A program made the position numbers and the translations under genes. Positions 7,782 through 17,684 of a stretch of DNA of 64,000 nt are shown here, in pieces. Position 1 is the first letter of the stretch; each line of letters starts with the position of its first letter. Source of the stretch: Flavobacterium sp. 1355 (lineage in GTDB: Bacteria > Bacteroidota > Bacteroidia > Flavobacteriales > Flavobacteriaceae). The notes under the pieces were generated by a model. The model made no database searches and had not been told where the DNA came from. It saw nothing but the letters and a program-made list of their open reading frames with translations. The DNA is taken from positions 248,001 to 312,000 of the forward strand of contig NZ_JAFICC010000003.1 in NCBI RefSeq assembly GCF_017833415.1. The letters run 5' to 3'.

Positions 7782-9308
7782 TTAATATTCGGGGTGCTGG
7801 TCTAAGTATGGATTATTATCTACATCTACCTGAGGTATAGGTAATCTATGGTTTTTACCCACTACGAAGTTTTTGAAATCAGGATCACGAAGGGCAATTT
7901 TATCCACAGAAGCCTGAGAATCTAAATCTCCCCAGCGTTTTAGATCTTCCCAGCGAACGCTTTCTCCGGCTAGTTCTAAAGCTCTCTCCATCTTTAATCT
8001 CTCTAAGAATTTATCCTGATCGTTACCGATTTCAGGATGTGCCACAGCAAGTGTGTTTAAGTTTACACGGGCTCTTACTAAGTCAACATATTGATAAGCT
8101 TCTGCTGTATTTCCAAGTTCGTTTAAAACTTCGGCATAGCGCAATAAGATATCAGCATAACGAACCAATCTGTAATTTACCTGACTGTAGTAATCTTCAT
8201 TGTTTCTGTAATAGTCACGGCTTCCTTTTCTAAACCAGGCTTCGTCGTTGCCCCATTCCCAGTTTTTACCGTATGTTTTGTCTCCAAAATCAGCTAATAA
8301 ACCTGGATAATATAAACTCCATCTTAATCTTATGTCAAGATTTCCGTCTTTATTTTTTTCTTCCTTAAAGGCATTTACCAACCAGAAACGAGCCTGACCG
8401 TCTGACCATCCGATACTTCTTGGAGCAAAAAATTGTGCACGATTACTCGATACTGCAGCATTCTGTCCCTCTCCTGTATCTCCTTTTCTTTGATCGCCAA
8501 ACTGAATCTCGAATACAGATTCGCTGTTATTTTCATTCACATCCGTAAAATTGTCTCTGTAATTTGATACCAGATTGTATTTGGCTCCAGGCCCTGAGAT
8601 TAAATATTCCAAAGCTGTTTTTGCCTCAGCCCATTTGTGCTGCTGCATATAGACTTTTGCCAAAAAAGCTTTTGCAGCTCCTTTGTCAGGTCTGCCGATA
8701 TTATCACCGGTCCAGCTTGTTGGCAAATCTTCGTAAGCTTCATTCAGGTCTTTTTCTACTTGGGCCCAAACCTCTGTAAGATTTTTTTGTGGCGGCAAAT
8801 CGCTTGGTGTAGACGGCTCTAAAACAAGCGGAATATTTTCCCAAAGAATTCCTGCATAGTAATAGTGTAATGCTCTGAAGAATTTTGCCTGCGCCAGAAT
8901 TTGCTTTTTGTCATTTTCATTCTGAAAAGCAATATTCGGCACGTTTGCTAAAACCTGATTACATCTAAAAACGGCTTTGTAAGTATCTCTCCACGTTACT
9001 GAGTTTCCTTCCCAGAAATTATAGTTGATATAATTGAATCTTGTCCAGTCTGCCAGTTCTGTCCACGGGCTATTGCTATATCCTTCATCTGAAGTTAAAT
9101 CTAAGCGAAAATAAATCCATCTTGCCCATAGTCCATCTTTATAAAACATGGCATAAATAGAATTAACACCGGCTTGTGCATCCTTTTCCGTTTTCCAGTA
9201 CTGGTCTGTTGTTACATCATTTGGGCTGTTTAAGTCAAGTTCATTTTCACACGAAGAAGTAAAAATGAGGCTTAAGAAAACTACGGTTATTGTTATTATT
9301 TTTTTCAT
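7782..9308 (-). CDS. SusD/RagB family glycan-binding outer-membrane lipoprotein
   Basis: A 508-residue surface lipoprotein (signal with SSCENELDL, lipidated Cys20) that captures glycan and caps the partner SusC transporter. Typical SusD features are the early YWKTEKDAQAGVNSIYA, the TPR-like helices KFFRALHYYYAGILWENIPLV and AKAFLAKVYMQQHKWAEAKTALE, and the late block YADILLRYAEVLNELG ... MERALELAGESVRWEDLKRWGDL, ending NPYLDQHPEY. It starts 18 bp after the SusC stop, so the two are co-transcribed. The glycan bound is not predictable from sequence. Confidence 0.95.
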   Translation of the reverse strand: MKKIITITVVFLSLIFTSSCENELDLNSPNDVTTDQYWKTEKDAQAGVNSIYAMFYKDGLWARWIYFRLDLTSDEGYSNSPWTELADWTRFNYINYNFWEGNSVTWRDTYKAVFRCNQVLANVPNIAFQNENDKKQILAQAKFFRALHYYYAGILWENIPLVLEPSTPSDLPPQKNLTEVWAQVEKDLNEAYEDLPTSWTGDNIGRPDKGAAKAFLAKVYMQQHKWAEAKTALEYLISGPGAKYNLVSNYRDNFTDVNENNSESVFEIQFGDQRKGDTGEGQNAAVSSNRAQFFAPRSIGWSDGQARFWLVNAFKEEKNKDGNLDIRLRWSLYYPGLLADFGDKTYGKNWEWGNDEAWFRKGSRDYYRNNEDYYSQVNYRLVRYADILLRYAEVLNELGNTAEAYQYVDLVRARVNLNTLAVAHPEIGNDQDKFLERLKMERALELAGESVRWEDLKRWGDLDSQASVDKIALRDPDFKNFVVGKNHRLPIPQVDVDNNPYLDQHPEY

Positions 9309-9326
9309 TGTGCTATTTTTTTAAAA

Positions 9327-12300
9327 TTAAAAGCTAAACTCAACACCAAAAGAATACGTCTGTAGATTAGGGAAAGCTCCGTTATCTACACCTCTTTCAA
9401 AAATATTACCGTTCGTAAACTCAGGATCAAGTCCTTTGTATTTTGTAATGGTAATAACATTTTGTGCTGACAATGTTAATCTTGCTCTTGTAATTCCTGA
9501 ATTTTTCAAAACACTATCCGGTAAATTATAACCAAACCCAATGTATTTAAGTCTGATAAAATCACCATTTTCTAAGAAACGGTCACTATCTCCTCTTGAA
9601 TTTAAGGTTGAACCTTTTGTGATTCTTGGAAAATCAGTATTTGGGTTTTCGGGTGTCCAGGGCTGAATTCCGGCTCTGTAATTACTATTATCATCAAAAC
9701 GGTCTACAACGCTTCTAAATCCATTATAAACAGTGGCTCCGTGAGAAGCAATCCAGTTCATAGAAAAATCAAAACCTTTGTATTCTGCTCCGGCATTTAA
9801 ACCCATTTCAAACTCCGGCCACGGGCTTCCCACAATAGCTTTATCGGTACTGGAAATTTGTCCGTCACCGTTATTATCTTTAAAACGAATATCTCCCGGA
9901 ACGGCATTTGGCATAATTACTTTTCCATCGGCGGTTTTGTAATTGTCAATCTCCTGTTGGTTTTGAAACAATCCGTCAGTTTCTAAAACAAACCACATTC
10001 CAACAGGCATACCTGATCTTGTGATTGTGTTTCCGGAAATGTTTTCGTTTTGTCCGTTACCCAATGAAACCAGTTTGTTGTTTATTTTTGTAAAGTTTAC
10101 AGAAGCATTAAACGAGAAGTCGTTGATTTTTTTGCTGTAAGCCAATTCCAATTCAAAACCTTTGTTTTCTACAGTTGCTGCATTAGAAATTGGGTTTCCT
10201 CCGTCATTTCCTGTAGTTAACAAAATTGGGAAACCAAATAATACATCTTCTGTACGGGCAATAAAATAATCTGCTGTAAGACGCAAATCATTGTTTAAAA
10301 CTCCAAGGTCCAATCCAAAATTGGTTTGTTTCAGTTTTTCCCAGCGTAACTCCGAATTTGATAATTTTACCTGAGTTCCGGAAGGCTGTAATCCTTGTGT
10401 GCTTCCTAAAACAATCTGTCCGAAATTATTAACGAAACTTTTTGACTCGTATTCTCCGATATTACCAGATCCTAATTCTCCGTAACTTGCTCTTAATTTC
10501 AAATCTTTAATGAATTCAGATTTAAAGAAAGGTTCGTTGTTTATTCTCCATCCGGCCGAAACCGATGGAAAATTCCCCCATTTATTTGCATCACTGAATC
10601 TCGATGATCCGTCTCGTCTTAAAACAGCATTAAGCAAATAGCGGTTGTCATAATTATATTCAATTCTTCCCAAGTAAGATGCTAAAGCAGCTTCATTTAT
10701 AAAACCTCCAACTACCGGAGAATCTCCCTGATTTAAAACTGTATAATATTGGCCTGTGGCAGAATTAATTACCAAATTTCTTTTTGTTCCGTAAATTTGA
10801 TTATAGGTGTCTTTTTGAAAAGTCTGACCTACTAAAACACTTACATCATGTTTGCCAAATTGTTTTTTGAAAGTCAATGTATTTTCAAACAATTTTGTTT
10901 CTGATCTTGCTTTATTTTGATCTGTATAAGACTGATCCGGTGGTTGGTTTAAAGACCAGTTCCCTACTTTTCTTAAGAATTTATACGAATCAAAACTAGA
11001 TTCATATCCAAAATTAAAACGGTATTTTAACCAAGGAGCAAATTTTAATTCTGACCAAATATTCCCTCTGATTCTAAAGTTTTCTCTGTTCGTATCTGCA
11101 AAATCTGCTATGGCCAGAGGATTTGTACCAAAAGTATCTGCAACACCTGCTTTTCCGTAACCGTAACCTCCCGGATTCGATTCATCATAAACCGGAATTG
11201 TTGGCGTTAATCTATAAACATCAATAATCGGATTTCCGGACATTTCGTCTGTTCTGGAATTACTGATGGCTAAATTTTCTCCAATACTAAAAATTCCTTT
11301 TGATCCGCTCGAATTGACTCTGAACGAAATTCTGTCAAAATCTGTAGAAACTACAGTTCCTTCATTTCCAAAATAATTTCCGGACATGAAAAATGAAGAA
11401 TTATCTCCTCCTCCTGAAACACTTGCATTATAATCCTGAATCATTCCTGTTTTAAAAACTACGTCCTGCCAGTCTGTATTTACAGCCATGTTTAGGTTTT
11501 GTCTTGTAAATCCGGCATTATCATAAGCCTGATTGTTTAATTTGGCAAATTCTTCTGTGCCCATTAAATCATATCTTGGCATTGTGGTAAAACTTGTTTT
11601 GGCAGAAGCTTCTACTTTTAGAGGGCCTTTTTTTCCTTTTTTGGTTGTGATGATGATTACACCATTTGCAGCTCTTGAGCCATAAATTGCTGCTGCAGAT
11701 GCATCTTTTAAAACCTGAATAGTTTCAATATCATTTGGGTTGAAATCCCTGTTTGCAGAAGTAACCAAACCATCAATTACATATAATGGGTTTGTGTTTT
11801 GCAGGTTTTTCAAACCACGGATTTCAATATTAGCTTCCTGCCCCGGACGTCCGCCGCCACGCACTTTTACTCCGGTTACAAGACCTTGCAGACCATCTGC
11901 AACTGTGGTCACCTGACGTTTCTGGATTTCATCTGCTTTTACAAGCGAAATGGCTCCTGTTAAATCCTTTTTCTGTTGAGAACCGTAACCTACAACTACA
12001 ATTTCATCGAGTTTCATTGCATCTTCGCCCAATGAAGCATCTACTGTTGTTTGGTTGTTGATCGCGATTTCGACCGTTTTGTATCCTTGCGAACTAAATA
12101 CCAGGGTCTGGTTGGAAGCGGCTGAAATTTTATATCTCCCATCGAAGTCGGTAACTGCTCCGTTTTTGGTGCCTTTGATCACAACGTTGGCAAACGGAAT
12201 TGGTTCTCCTGTTGCAGAAGCCACTTTTCCCGTTATGGTTATTTGCTGTTGTGCATACGTTTGTTGTAATAATAAACTAAAGAAAAACAAGAGGTAATAT

Positions 12301-12335
12301 CTCTGCTTTAAAATTTGAGTGAACTTTGTTTTCAT
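9327..12335 (-). CDS. SusC/RagA family TonB-linked outer-membrane transporter
   Basis: A 1002-residue TonB-dependent glycan importer. After the signal peptide (ending TYAQQQ) come a carboxypeptidase-regulatory-like domain (about 32-110, ITGKVASATGEPIPFANVVIKG), the SusC signature EIVVVGYGSQQKKDLTGAIS (about 122-141), the plug with VIDGLV and VLKDASAAAIYGSRAANGVIIITTKKGKKG, and a beta barrel ending in SFGVEFSF with a C-terminal aromatic residue. It forms the transport pair with the following SusD and is the first gene of the PUL operon. A 386-bp region separates it from the divergent hybrid regulator. Confidence 0.96.
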   Translation of the reverse strand: MKTKFTQILKQRYYLLFFFSLLLQQTYAQQQITITGKVASATGEPIPFANVVIKGTKNGAVTDFDGRYKISAASNQTLVFSSQGYKTVEIAINNQTTVDASLGEDAMKLDEIVVVGYGSQQKKDLTGAISLVKADEIQKRQVTTVADGLQGLVTGVKVRGGGRPGQEANIEIRGLKNLQNTNPLYVIDGLVTSANRDFNPNDIETIQVLKDASAAAIYGSRAANGVIIITTKKGKKGPLKVEASAKTSFTTMPRYDLMGTEEFAKLNNQAYDNAGFTRQNLNMAVNTDWQDVVFKTGMIQDYNASVSGGGDNSSFFMSGNYFGNEGTVVSTDFDRISFRVNSSGSKGIFSIGENLAISNSRTDEMSGNPIIDVYRLTPTIPVYDESNPGGYGYGKAGVADTFGTNPLAIADFADTNRENFRIRGNIWSELKFAPWLKYRFNFGYESSFDSYKFLRKVGNWSLNQPPDQSYTDQNKARSETKLFENTLTFKKQFGKHDVSVLVGQTFQKDTYNQIYGTKRNLVINSATGQYYTVLNQGDSPVVGGFINEAALASYLGRIEYNYDNRYLLNAVLRRDGSSRFSDANKWGNFPSVSAGWRINNEPFFKSEFIKDLKLRASYGELGSGNIGEYESKSFVNNFGQIVLGSTQGLQPSGTQVKLSNSELRWEKLKQTNFGLDLGVLNNDLRLTADYFIARTEDVLFGFPILLTTGNDGGNPISNAATVENKGFELELAYSKKINDFSFNASVNFTKINNKLVSLGNGQNENISGNTITRSGMPVGMWFVLETDGLFQNQQEIDNYKTADGKVIMPNAVPGDIRFKDNNGDGQISSTDKAIVGSPWPEFEMGLNAGAEYKGFDFSMNWIASHGATVYNGFRSVVDRFDDNSNYRAGIQPWTPENPNTDFPRITKGSTLNSRGDSDRFLENGDFIRLKYIGFGYNLPDSVLKNSGITRARLTLSAQNVITITKYKGLDPEFTNGNIFERGVDNGAFPNLQTYSFGVEFSF

Positions 12336-12721
12336 TGATTTTTCATTTTAGATAGTTTTCATTTTTTTTGAGTTGGTTGGTCAAATACAATACTATTAAT
12401 CGTCGGGTATTCGAACAAAATAATTTATATTGCTCTTTAATAATAATCTGTTCATTTGGTTTAGCAATTATTGATGAGATACTTTTTCAAACTTAATTTT
12501 ATTGATAGTGTATTTTTTTAAGTCAAAAATTATCAATATCGTTTATTTGATTATTCAAAGTAGATGATTTTAATTCAAAATAAAATGATTCATTTGTGTC
12601 AATATCTATGTCAAATGATTCAAATTGTATCAAATTGTGACGATTAATCTCATTTTGCAACATTTGGAATAATATTGAGACGATTTGAAGAAGCCCTTTT
12701 TTACATTAAATTTTTATAACA
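12336..12721. promoter_or_regulatory. Divergent regulatory region with phased direct repeats
   Basis: A 386-bp gene-free region between divergent susC and the hybrid regulator. Three near-identical direct repeats start at 12611 (TCAAATGAT), 12620 (TCAAATTGT) and 12630 (TCAAATTGT), so they are spaced by about one helical turn. That is the arrangement expected for tandem AraC-type binding. No convincing promoter for the regulator gene was found, although TAATATTG at 12670-12677 resembles a -7 element. Confidence 0.4.
12388..12419 (-). promoter_or_regulatory. Candidate susCD promoter
   Basis: Read on the minus strand: TTTG (12416-12419), 20-bp spacer, TAGTATTG (12388-12395). This is one mismatch from the Bacteroidota TTTG / TAnnTTTG promoter with standard spacing. 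The predicted start gives a leader of about 45 nt before the SusC ATG. Confidence 0.45.
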
Positions 12722-15700
12722 ATGCGTAAATTCTTTCTTTTTATATTTTTTCTGATTTTTTCTGAAAATTTTGTTCACGCCCAGGAATATTATTTCAAAC
12801 ATTTTCAGGTTGAAGAAGGACTCTCAAATAATACTGTTCTGACCTCAATGCAGGACGATGACGGTTTTATGTGGTTTGGTACAAAGGATGGATTAAACAG
12901 GTTTGATGGTTATCGTTTTAAGACTTACAGAAGCCAGAATGACCCGATTAACAGTTTAGGAAGCAACTATATTCAGTCTTTGCATCAATATAACGGGACT
13001 ATTTGGGTCGGAACCGACAAGGGTTTATATCAATATGATAAAAAAGAAGACCATTTTTCGGTTTTTAATGAAGCCATCAATGACAGGATCAATGATATTA
13101 ATCACGACAAAAAAGGAAACATCTGGTTTATTTCAGGAAATATACTCTACAAATATGCTCCTGTAAAGAAGGAAACCAAAACTTTTAATCCCAGTAAATA
13201 TTTTATAACAACATCAATAACAAGGGATCAGAAAGGCGAAATCTGGGCTTCTTCCTTAAATAAAGTATACCATTATTCTGAAGAGAACCTCTCTTTTGAA
13301 AGTATCACATTAAATCCGCCGCCTGGCAAAACCAATTTCAGGATTACAGTTATTTATGCCTGGGACAAAGACACCATTCTGATAGGAACTCAGGATCATG
13401 GTGTATTGGTTTATAACATTAAAACCAAAATCACTTCTTCTTTGCAATTTACCGGAAAGGATCCTGTATTTGTGCGACAATTTAAAAAGAAAGGAAACGA
13501 AGAACTCTGGATTGCGAGCGAATCGGGTGTTTATGTTTATAATCTTAAAACAAAAAGAAACCTGAATATTCGCAAAAATTATAATGATCCTTATGCGATT
13601 TCAGACAATGCAGCTTATTCTATTACAATTGACAAGGAAAACGGAATCTGGATCGGGACTTATTTTGGCGGTATCAATTACCATCAGAAACAATACACAC
13701 AGTTTAAAAAATATTTTCCCCAAAACAATCAGAACTCCATTAACGGAAGTGCGGTCCGGGAAATTCATAAAGACGATTCGGGAGATTTATGGATCGGAAC
13801 TGAGGATGCGGGTCTGAACAGATTTAATCCGAAAACACAAAAATTTACTTCGTATTCACCAAACGGAAACAGCAACAGTGTTTCTTATTATAACATTCAC
13901 GCTTTGCTGCCGCGAAAAGATAAAATCTGGGTCGGAACTTTTGAGCATGGGCTTGATATTCTTGACAAAAATTCAGGTGCTGTAATCAAACATTACAGCG
14001 CAAATGACCCGTCGAGCGGTTTGCACAGTAATTTTATATTTTCTTTTTATGAAAACAAAAATGAGAAACTTTTTGTGGTTACTACTTTGGGAATTTATAC
14101 TTATAATGAAGCAAACGATAATTTTGATATCCTGAAAATTTTCCCTGAAAATACGCATTACACCAATTTTAAGGAAGACAGCGATGGCAATTACTGGGCA
14201 GGAAGTTACAGGGACGGTTTGTTTTTTTATAATACAAAAACCAGAAAAAAAGAAGTTTTTATATACGATTATAAGAACCCAAATGGCATCAGCAATAATT
14301 CTATCAATTCAATTTTTGAAGACAGCCAAAATAACTTGTGGTTTGCTACCGAAAATGGTTTGAACCTGTTCAATAAAAAAACCAGGACTTTTAAGAAATT
14401 CAACACAAAAAATGGATTTCCGAGTAATGTTTTTTATTCGATTTTAGAAGATGAGAGCAAGAACTTATGGCTTACGACTTCTAAAGGTCTTGTAAAATTT
14501 GGGCCGGATCACAAGAGCATTAAAATCTATACAACGGCAAATGGTTTATTAAGCGACCAGTTCAATTACAGCTCAGCTTTTAGGGATGTTAATGGTGATA
14601 TGTATTTTGGAAATCTAAACGGAATGATCAGTTTCAACCCAAAAAATTTTACCAGGAATAAGTATACGCCTTCTATTTTTATTACCAACCTTCAGATCAA
14701 TAATAAGGATATTGGTACCAATGAAAATGATTCGCCAATAAAACAATCCATTTCTCATATTGACGAGCTGGAACTTGACAATAACCAGTCTTCTTTTAAT
14801 CTCGAATTTGCGTCTTTAAATTATACCGCACCGGAACTTACCGAATATTGGTATAAACTTGAAAATGTAAACAATGACTGGGTTTATCTCGAGCGAAACA
14901 ATAAGGTCTTTTTTACCGAACTGGCTCCGGGAGATTATGTTTTTAAAGTAAAGTCATTAAATAGTTTTGGAATCTGGAGCAAAGAAATTAAACTAAAAAT
15001 CAAAATATTACCGCCTTTTTACGCTAGTATTTATGCTTATATTTTTTATTTTTTATTGATGTGTGCCGGGTTTTATTATGTGATTCGTTATTCTCAAAAT
15101 CTTACTCAGATTAAAAATAACCGAAAAATAAAACACCTGAACGATGAAAAGGAAAAAGAAATCTATCAGGCCAAAATTGACTTTTTTACAAATGTGGCGC
15201 ACGAAATCAGAACGCCTCTTACGCTTATAAAAGGGCCTTTGGAAAAATTACTCGTTATGGAGCATAAATCTCCGGAAGTACCGCAGAATCTTTCTATAAT
15301 GAAGAAAAATACGTCACGATTATTGAAATTGGTGAATGAATTACTGGACTTTAGAAAATCTGAAATCGGAGGCTTGAAACTTACTTTTGTTGAAGCCAAT
15401 ATTTCGTCGATGGTTCGAAATTTACACTTGAGATTTAGCCAGTTGATTGAAGAAAGGCAAATTGAGTTTGAACTGGAACTGGGAGAGAAAGATATTTTTG
15501 CTTTTGTTGATAAGGAAGCTTTCAAGAAAATCCTGAGTAACCTGATCAATAATGCAATCAAATATTCTAAGGAAAAAGTTTCGATTACACTTTTCAGGGA
15601 TGAAAAAAAACTGACACTGACTGTGAAAAATGACGGTGAATTGATTCCGTTTCAATTGAAGGATAAAATTTTTGAACCTTTTTTCAGGGTCAATAATACC

Positions 15701-16672
15701 GATGCGGCATCAGGAACCGGAATCGGACTTTCGCTGGCGCATTCGCTCACGCAATTGCATAATGGAAATCTTCAGTTGATCTCAGATCAAAAACTGAATA
15801 TTTTTGAGCTTACAGTTCCTTTGCATCAGGAAGAAGAATTTATGTTTTATACTGATTCTGAAAAAGAAACCAATCCAAAAGAAACGGAAAAAGTGGAAAC
15901 TGAGACCAGAAATGAACGAACACAGATTCTGGTTGTAGAAGATAATGAAGATCTTCTGAGTTTTATTACTTCAGAATTAGGATCATCTTATACCGTTTTG
16001 AAAGCTGATAATGGAGAGAATGCGCTGAAAATTATTCATAACGAGAACATTCAACTAATAATCAGTGATATACAAATGCCTGTTATGGACGGAATCACGC
16101 TTTGCAAAAAAATCAAGACCAACTTAGAAACCAGCCATATTCCGGTAATTTTACTGACTGCCAAGAATTCGCTTAAATCGCAAATTGACGGACTTGAGGT
16201 TGGTGCTGATGCTTATATCGCAAAACCTTTTTCTATGGATTATTTAAAAGTTCAGGCCAATAACCTTATAGAAAACAGAAAGCAGATTATGAAATATTAT
16301 GCAAGTTCTCCGCTTTCGCATATCAAAAGCATCGCACATAATAAAACGGATGAAAAATTCCTGAAAAAACTCGATGAAGAAATTCTGAAAAATATAACCG
16401 ATTCTGATTTAAGTGTAGAGTCCCTGGCAGAAATCATGAATATGAGCCGTTCTACTTTATACAGAAAAATAAAAGACATCTCGAATCTTAGCCCAAATGA
16501 ATTAATCAATATTGTGCGTTTAAAAAAAGCTGCTGAACTGCTTTTAACCGAAAATTACAAAATGTATGAAATTGCCGAAATGGTTGGTTATAAGTCACAA
16601 ACAAGTTTTGGAAGAAGTTTTCTCAAACATTTTGAGATGTCACCATCAGATTATATTTCCATGAATAAATAA
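12722..16672 (+). CDS. Hybrid two-component system sensor/AraC regulator (HTCS)
   Basis: A 1316-residue one-polypeptide signalling system that senses a PUL breakdown product in the periplasm and activates susC transcription. Order: signal peptide (1-20), two-component propeller repeats (about 25-690; motifs such as MWFGTKDGLNRFDG and IWVGTDKGLYQYD), Y_Y_Y domain (about 700-765), one membrane helix (about 765-790), histidine kinase with phospho-acceptor His827 in FTNVAHEIRTPLTL, ATPase (NLINNAIKYS, GTGIGLSLAHSL), receiver domain (about 1065-1180) with Asp1116 in IISDIQMPVMDG, and AraC-type DNA-binding domain (about 1215-1316). All core residues are intact. It is divergent from susC, so the PUL at 1-12335 is its likely target. 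Confidence 0.95.
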   Translation: MRKFFLFIFFLIFSENFVHAQEYYFKHFQVEEGLSNNTVLTSMQDDDGFMWFGTKDGLNRFDGYRFKTYRSQNDPINSLGSNYIQSLHQYNGTIWVGTDKGLYQYDKKEDHFSVFNEAINDRINDINHDKKGNIWFISGNILYKYAPVKKETKTFNPSKYFITTSITRDQKGEIWASSLNKVYHYSEENLSFESITLNPPPGKTNFRITVIYAWDKDTILIGTQDHGVLVYNIKTKITSSLQFTGKDPVFVRQFKKKGNEELWIASESGVYVYNLKTKRNLNIRKNYNDPYAISDNAAYSITIDKENGIWIGTYFGGINYHQKQYTQFKKYFPQNNQNSINGSAVREIHKDDSGDLWIGTEDAGLNRFNPKTQKFTSYSPNGNSNSVSYYNIHALLPRKDKIWVGTFEHGLDILDKNSGAVIKHYSANDPSSGLHSNFIFSFYENKNEKLFVVTTLGIYTYNEANDNFDILKIFPENTHYTNFKEDSDGNYWAGSYRDGLFFYNTKTRKKEVFIYDYKNPNGISNNSINSIFEDSQNNLWFATENGLNLFNKKTRTFKKFNTKNGFPSNVFYSILEDESKNLWLTTSKGLVKFGPDHKSIKIYTTANGLLSDQFNYSSAFRDVNGDMYFGNLNGMISFNPKNFTRNKYTPSIFITNLQINNKDIGTNENDSPIKQSISHIDELELDNNQSSFNLEFASLNYTAPELTEYWYKLENVNNDWVYLERNNKVFFTELAPGDYVFKVKSLNSFGIWSKEIKLKIKILPPFYASIYAYIFYFLLMCAGFYYVIRYSQNLTQIKNNRKIKHLNDEKEKEIYQAKIDFFTNVAHEIRTPLTLIKGPLEKLLVMEHKSPEVPQNLSIMKKNTSRLLKLVNELLDFRKSEIGGLKLTFVEANISSMVRNLHLRFSQLIEERQIEFELELGEKDIFAFVDKEAFKKILSNLINNAIKYSKEKVSITLFRDEKKLTLTVKNDGELIPFQLKDKIFEPFFRVNNTDAASGTGIGLSLAHSLTQLHNGNLQLISDQKLNIFELTVPLHQEEEFMFYTDSEKETNPKETEKVETETRNERTQILVVEDNEDLLSFITSELGSSYTVLKADNGENALKIIHNENIQLIISDIQMPVMDGITLCKKIKTNLETSHIPVILLTAKNSLKSQIDGLEVGADAYIAKPFSMDYLKVQANNLIENRKQIMKYYASSPLSHIKSIAHNKTDEKFLKKLDEEILKNITDSDLSVESLAEIMNMSRSTLYRKIKDISNLSPNELINIVRLKKAAELLLTENYKMYEIAEMVGYKSQTSFGRSFLKHFEMSPSDYISMNK

Positions 16673-16695
16673 AGGCTTATTACTTTAAAGTAAAG

Positions 16696-16738
16696 AAACG
16701 GATTTGCTGCTATTTGACAACAAATCCGTTTTCTTTTA
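16696..16738 (+). terminator. Terminator of the hybrid regulator, overlapping the mscS 3' end
   Basis: AAACGGATTTG (16696-16706) pairs with CAAATCCGTTT (16721-16731), followed by a T-rich TTCTTTT. The right arm is also the last codons of the convergent mechanosensitive-channel gene (stop at 16710-16712), so coding and termination functions overlap. Confidence 0.65.
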
Positions 16739-17522
16739 AAGTTTTTAATACTTCTGTAATTATTTTTGAGCGGCTTTCAGAATTGTCTGATTTTGTTTCT
16801 GTTGTAACAACCCAATACCGAATATTCAACTGTGCTGTTGCGCCCGTAATATCTGCAATATAAGCCGAATCGTTATGGTCTTTATCGCTTACATCATCAT
16901 TGTTGGCCAGAACTTGTTTTACCAGCTCAATGGCGTGGTCAAAATCTGATCCGTATTCTAAACCTACGGTAAAAGTCTGCAACAGAAAACCGCTGCTGTT
17001 ATAATTAATAAGGGTATTTTTTATCAAAAGTGCATTTGGAATGTAAATTATTTTACTGTCACTTTTTATTTCGGTATCACGAAGGTTTAATGCCAGCACT
17101 TCGCCTTTTACGCCATTACTTTCTATAATATCACCAATAGAAAAAGGCCTTTTGAAAGCAAGAAGGATTCCGGCAAGAAAATTTTCGCCAATATCCTTTA
17201 GAGCAAAACCAACTATAAAAGCAGAAATTCCCGCACCTGCAAGCAAACTTTGTGCGACACCGCTCAATCCGATGATTCTGAACATTATAAAAACCCCAAT
17301 TATAATGAGAACAGATTTAATTAACCGCGCAATAAAAGTGGCAAGTAAAGGATCGTGCATTCTCATTTTCAATTTTTTATCGGCAAGTATTCCTACCCTG
17401 GTTGCGATAAACCAGGAGGCCAAAATAATAGCAACAGCCAATATAAATTTTGGTGTCAGGTCGACTATACTATAATAATATCCTTCTAAATGCTTGTAAA
17501 CGTCGTTAAAAAAATCTTCCAT
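16710..17522 (-). CDS. MscS family small-conductance mechanosensitive channel
   Basis: A 270-residue inner-membrane channel that opens under membrane tension to release solutes on osmotic downshock. It has three N-terminal hydrophobic helices (about 22-44, 62-83 and 88-115). The pore-lining third helix, SLLAGAGISAFIVGFALKD, shows the Gly/Ala pattern of the family. The MscS beta domain follows, with KRPFSIGDIIESNGVKGEVLALNLRDTEI. Length is normal for the short MscS type. It is convergent with the hybrid regulator and divergent from the sugar dehydrogenase gene, so it appears to be a stand-alone gene. Confidence 0.93.
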   Translation of the reverse strand: MEDFFNDVYKHLEGYYYSIVDLTPKFILAVAIILASWFIATRVGILADKKLKMRMHDPLLATFIARLIKSVLIIIGVFIMFRIIGLSGVAQSLLAGAGISAFIVGFALKDIGENFLAGILLAFKRPFSIGDIIESNGVKGEVLALNLRDTEIKSDSKIIYIPNALLIKNTLINYNSSGFLLQTFTVGLEYGSDFDHAIELVKQVLANNDDVSDKDHNDSAYIADITGATAQLNIRYWVVTTETKSDNSESRSKIITEVLKTLKENGFVVK

Positions 17523-17646
17523 TCTAAAATTTTTAATATATGATTATTTTAAAATTAAAAAATCGGCCAGAAATCTGATTATAGAATATCATCTTTATAT
17601 TATAAAAACTTAATGTATGAGTAGAGTTTAATACGTAAAAAAATGT

Positions 17647-17654
17647 TAAATTTG
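17647..17654 (+). promoter_or_regulatory. Candidate -7 element for the sugar dehydrogenase gene
   Basis: TAAATTTG is an exact match to TAnnTTTG, 30 bp before the ATG at 17685. The -33 partner is weak: only TTTA at 17627-17630 with a short 16-bp spacer. Confidence 0.35.
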
Positions 17655-17684
17655 AGATACCAAATCACAATCTACTAAATAGTT

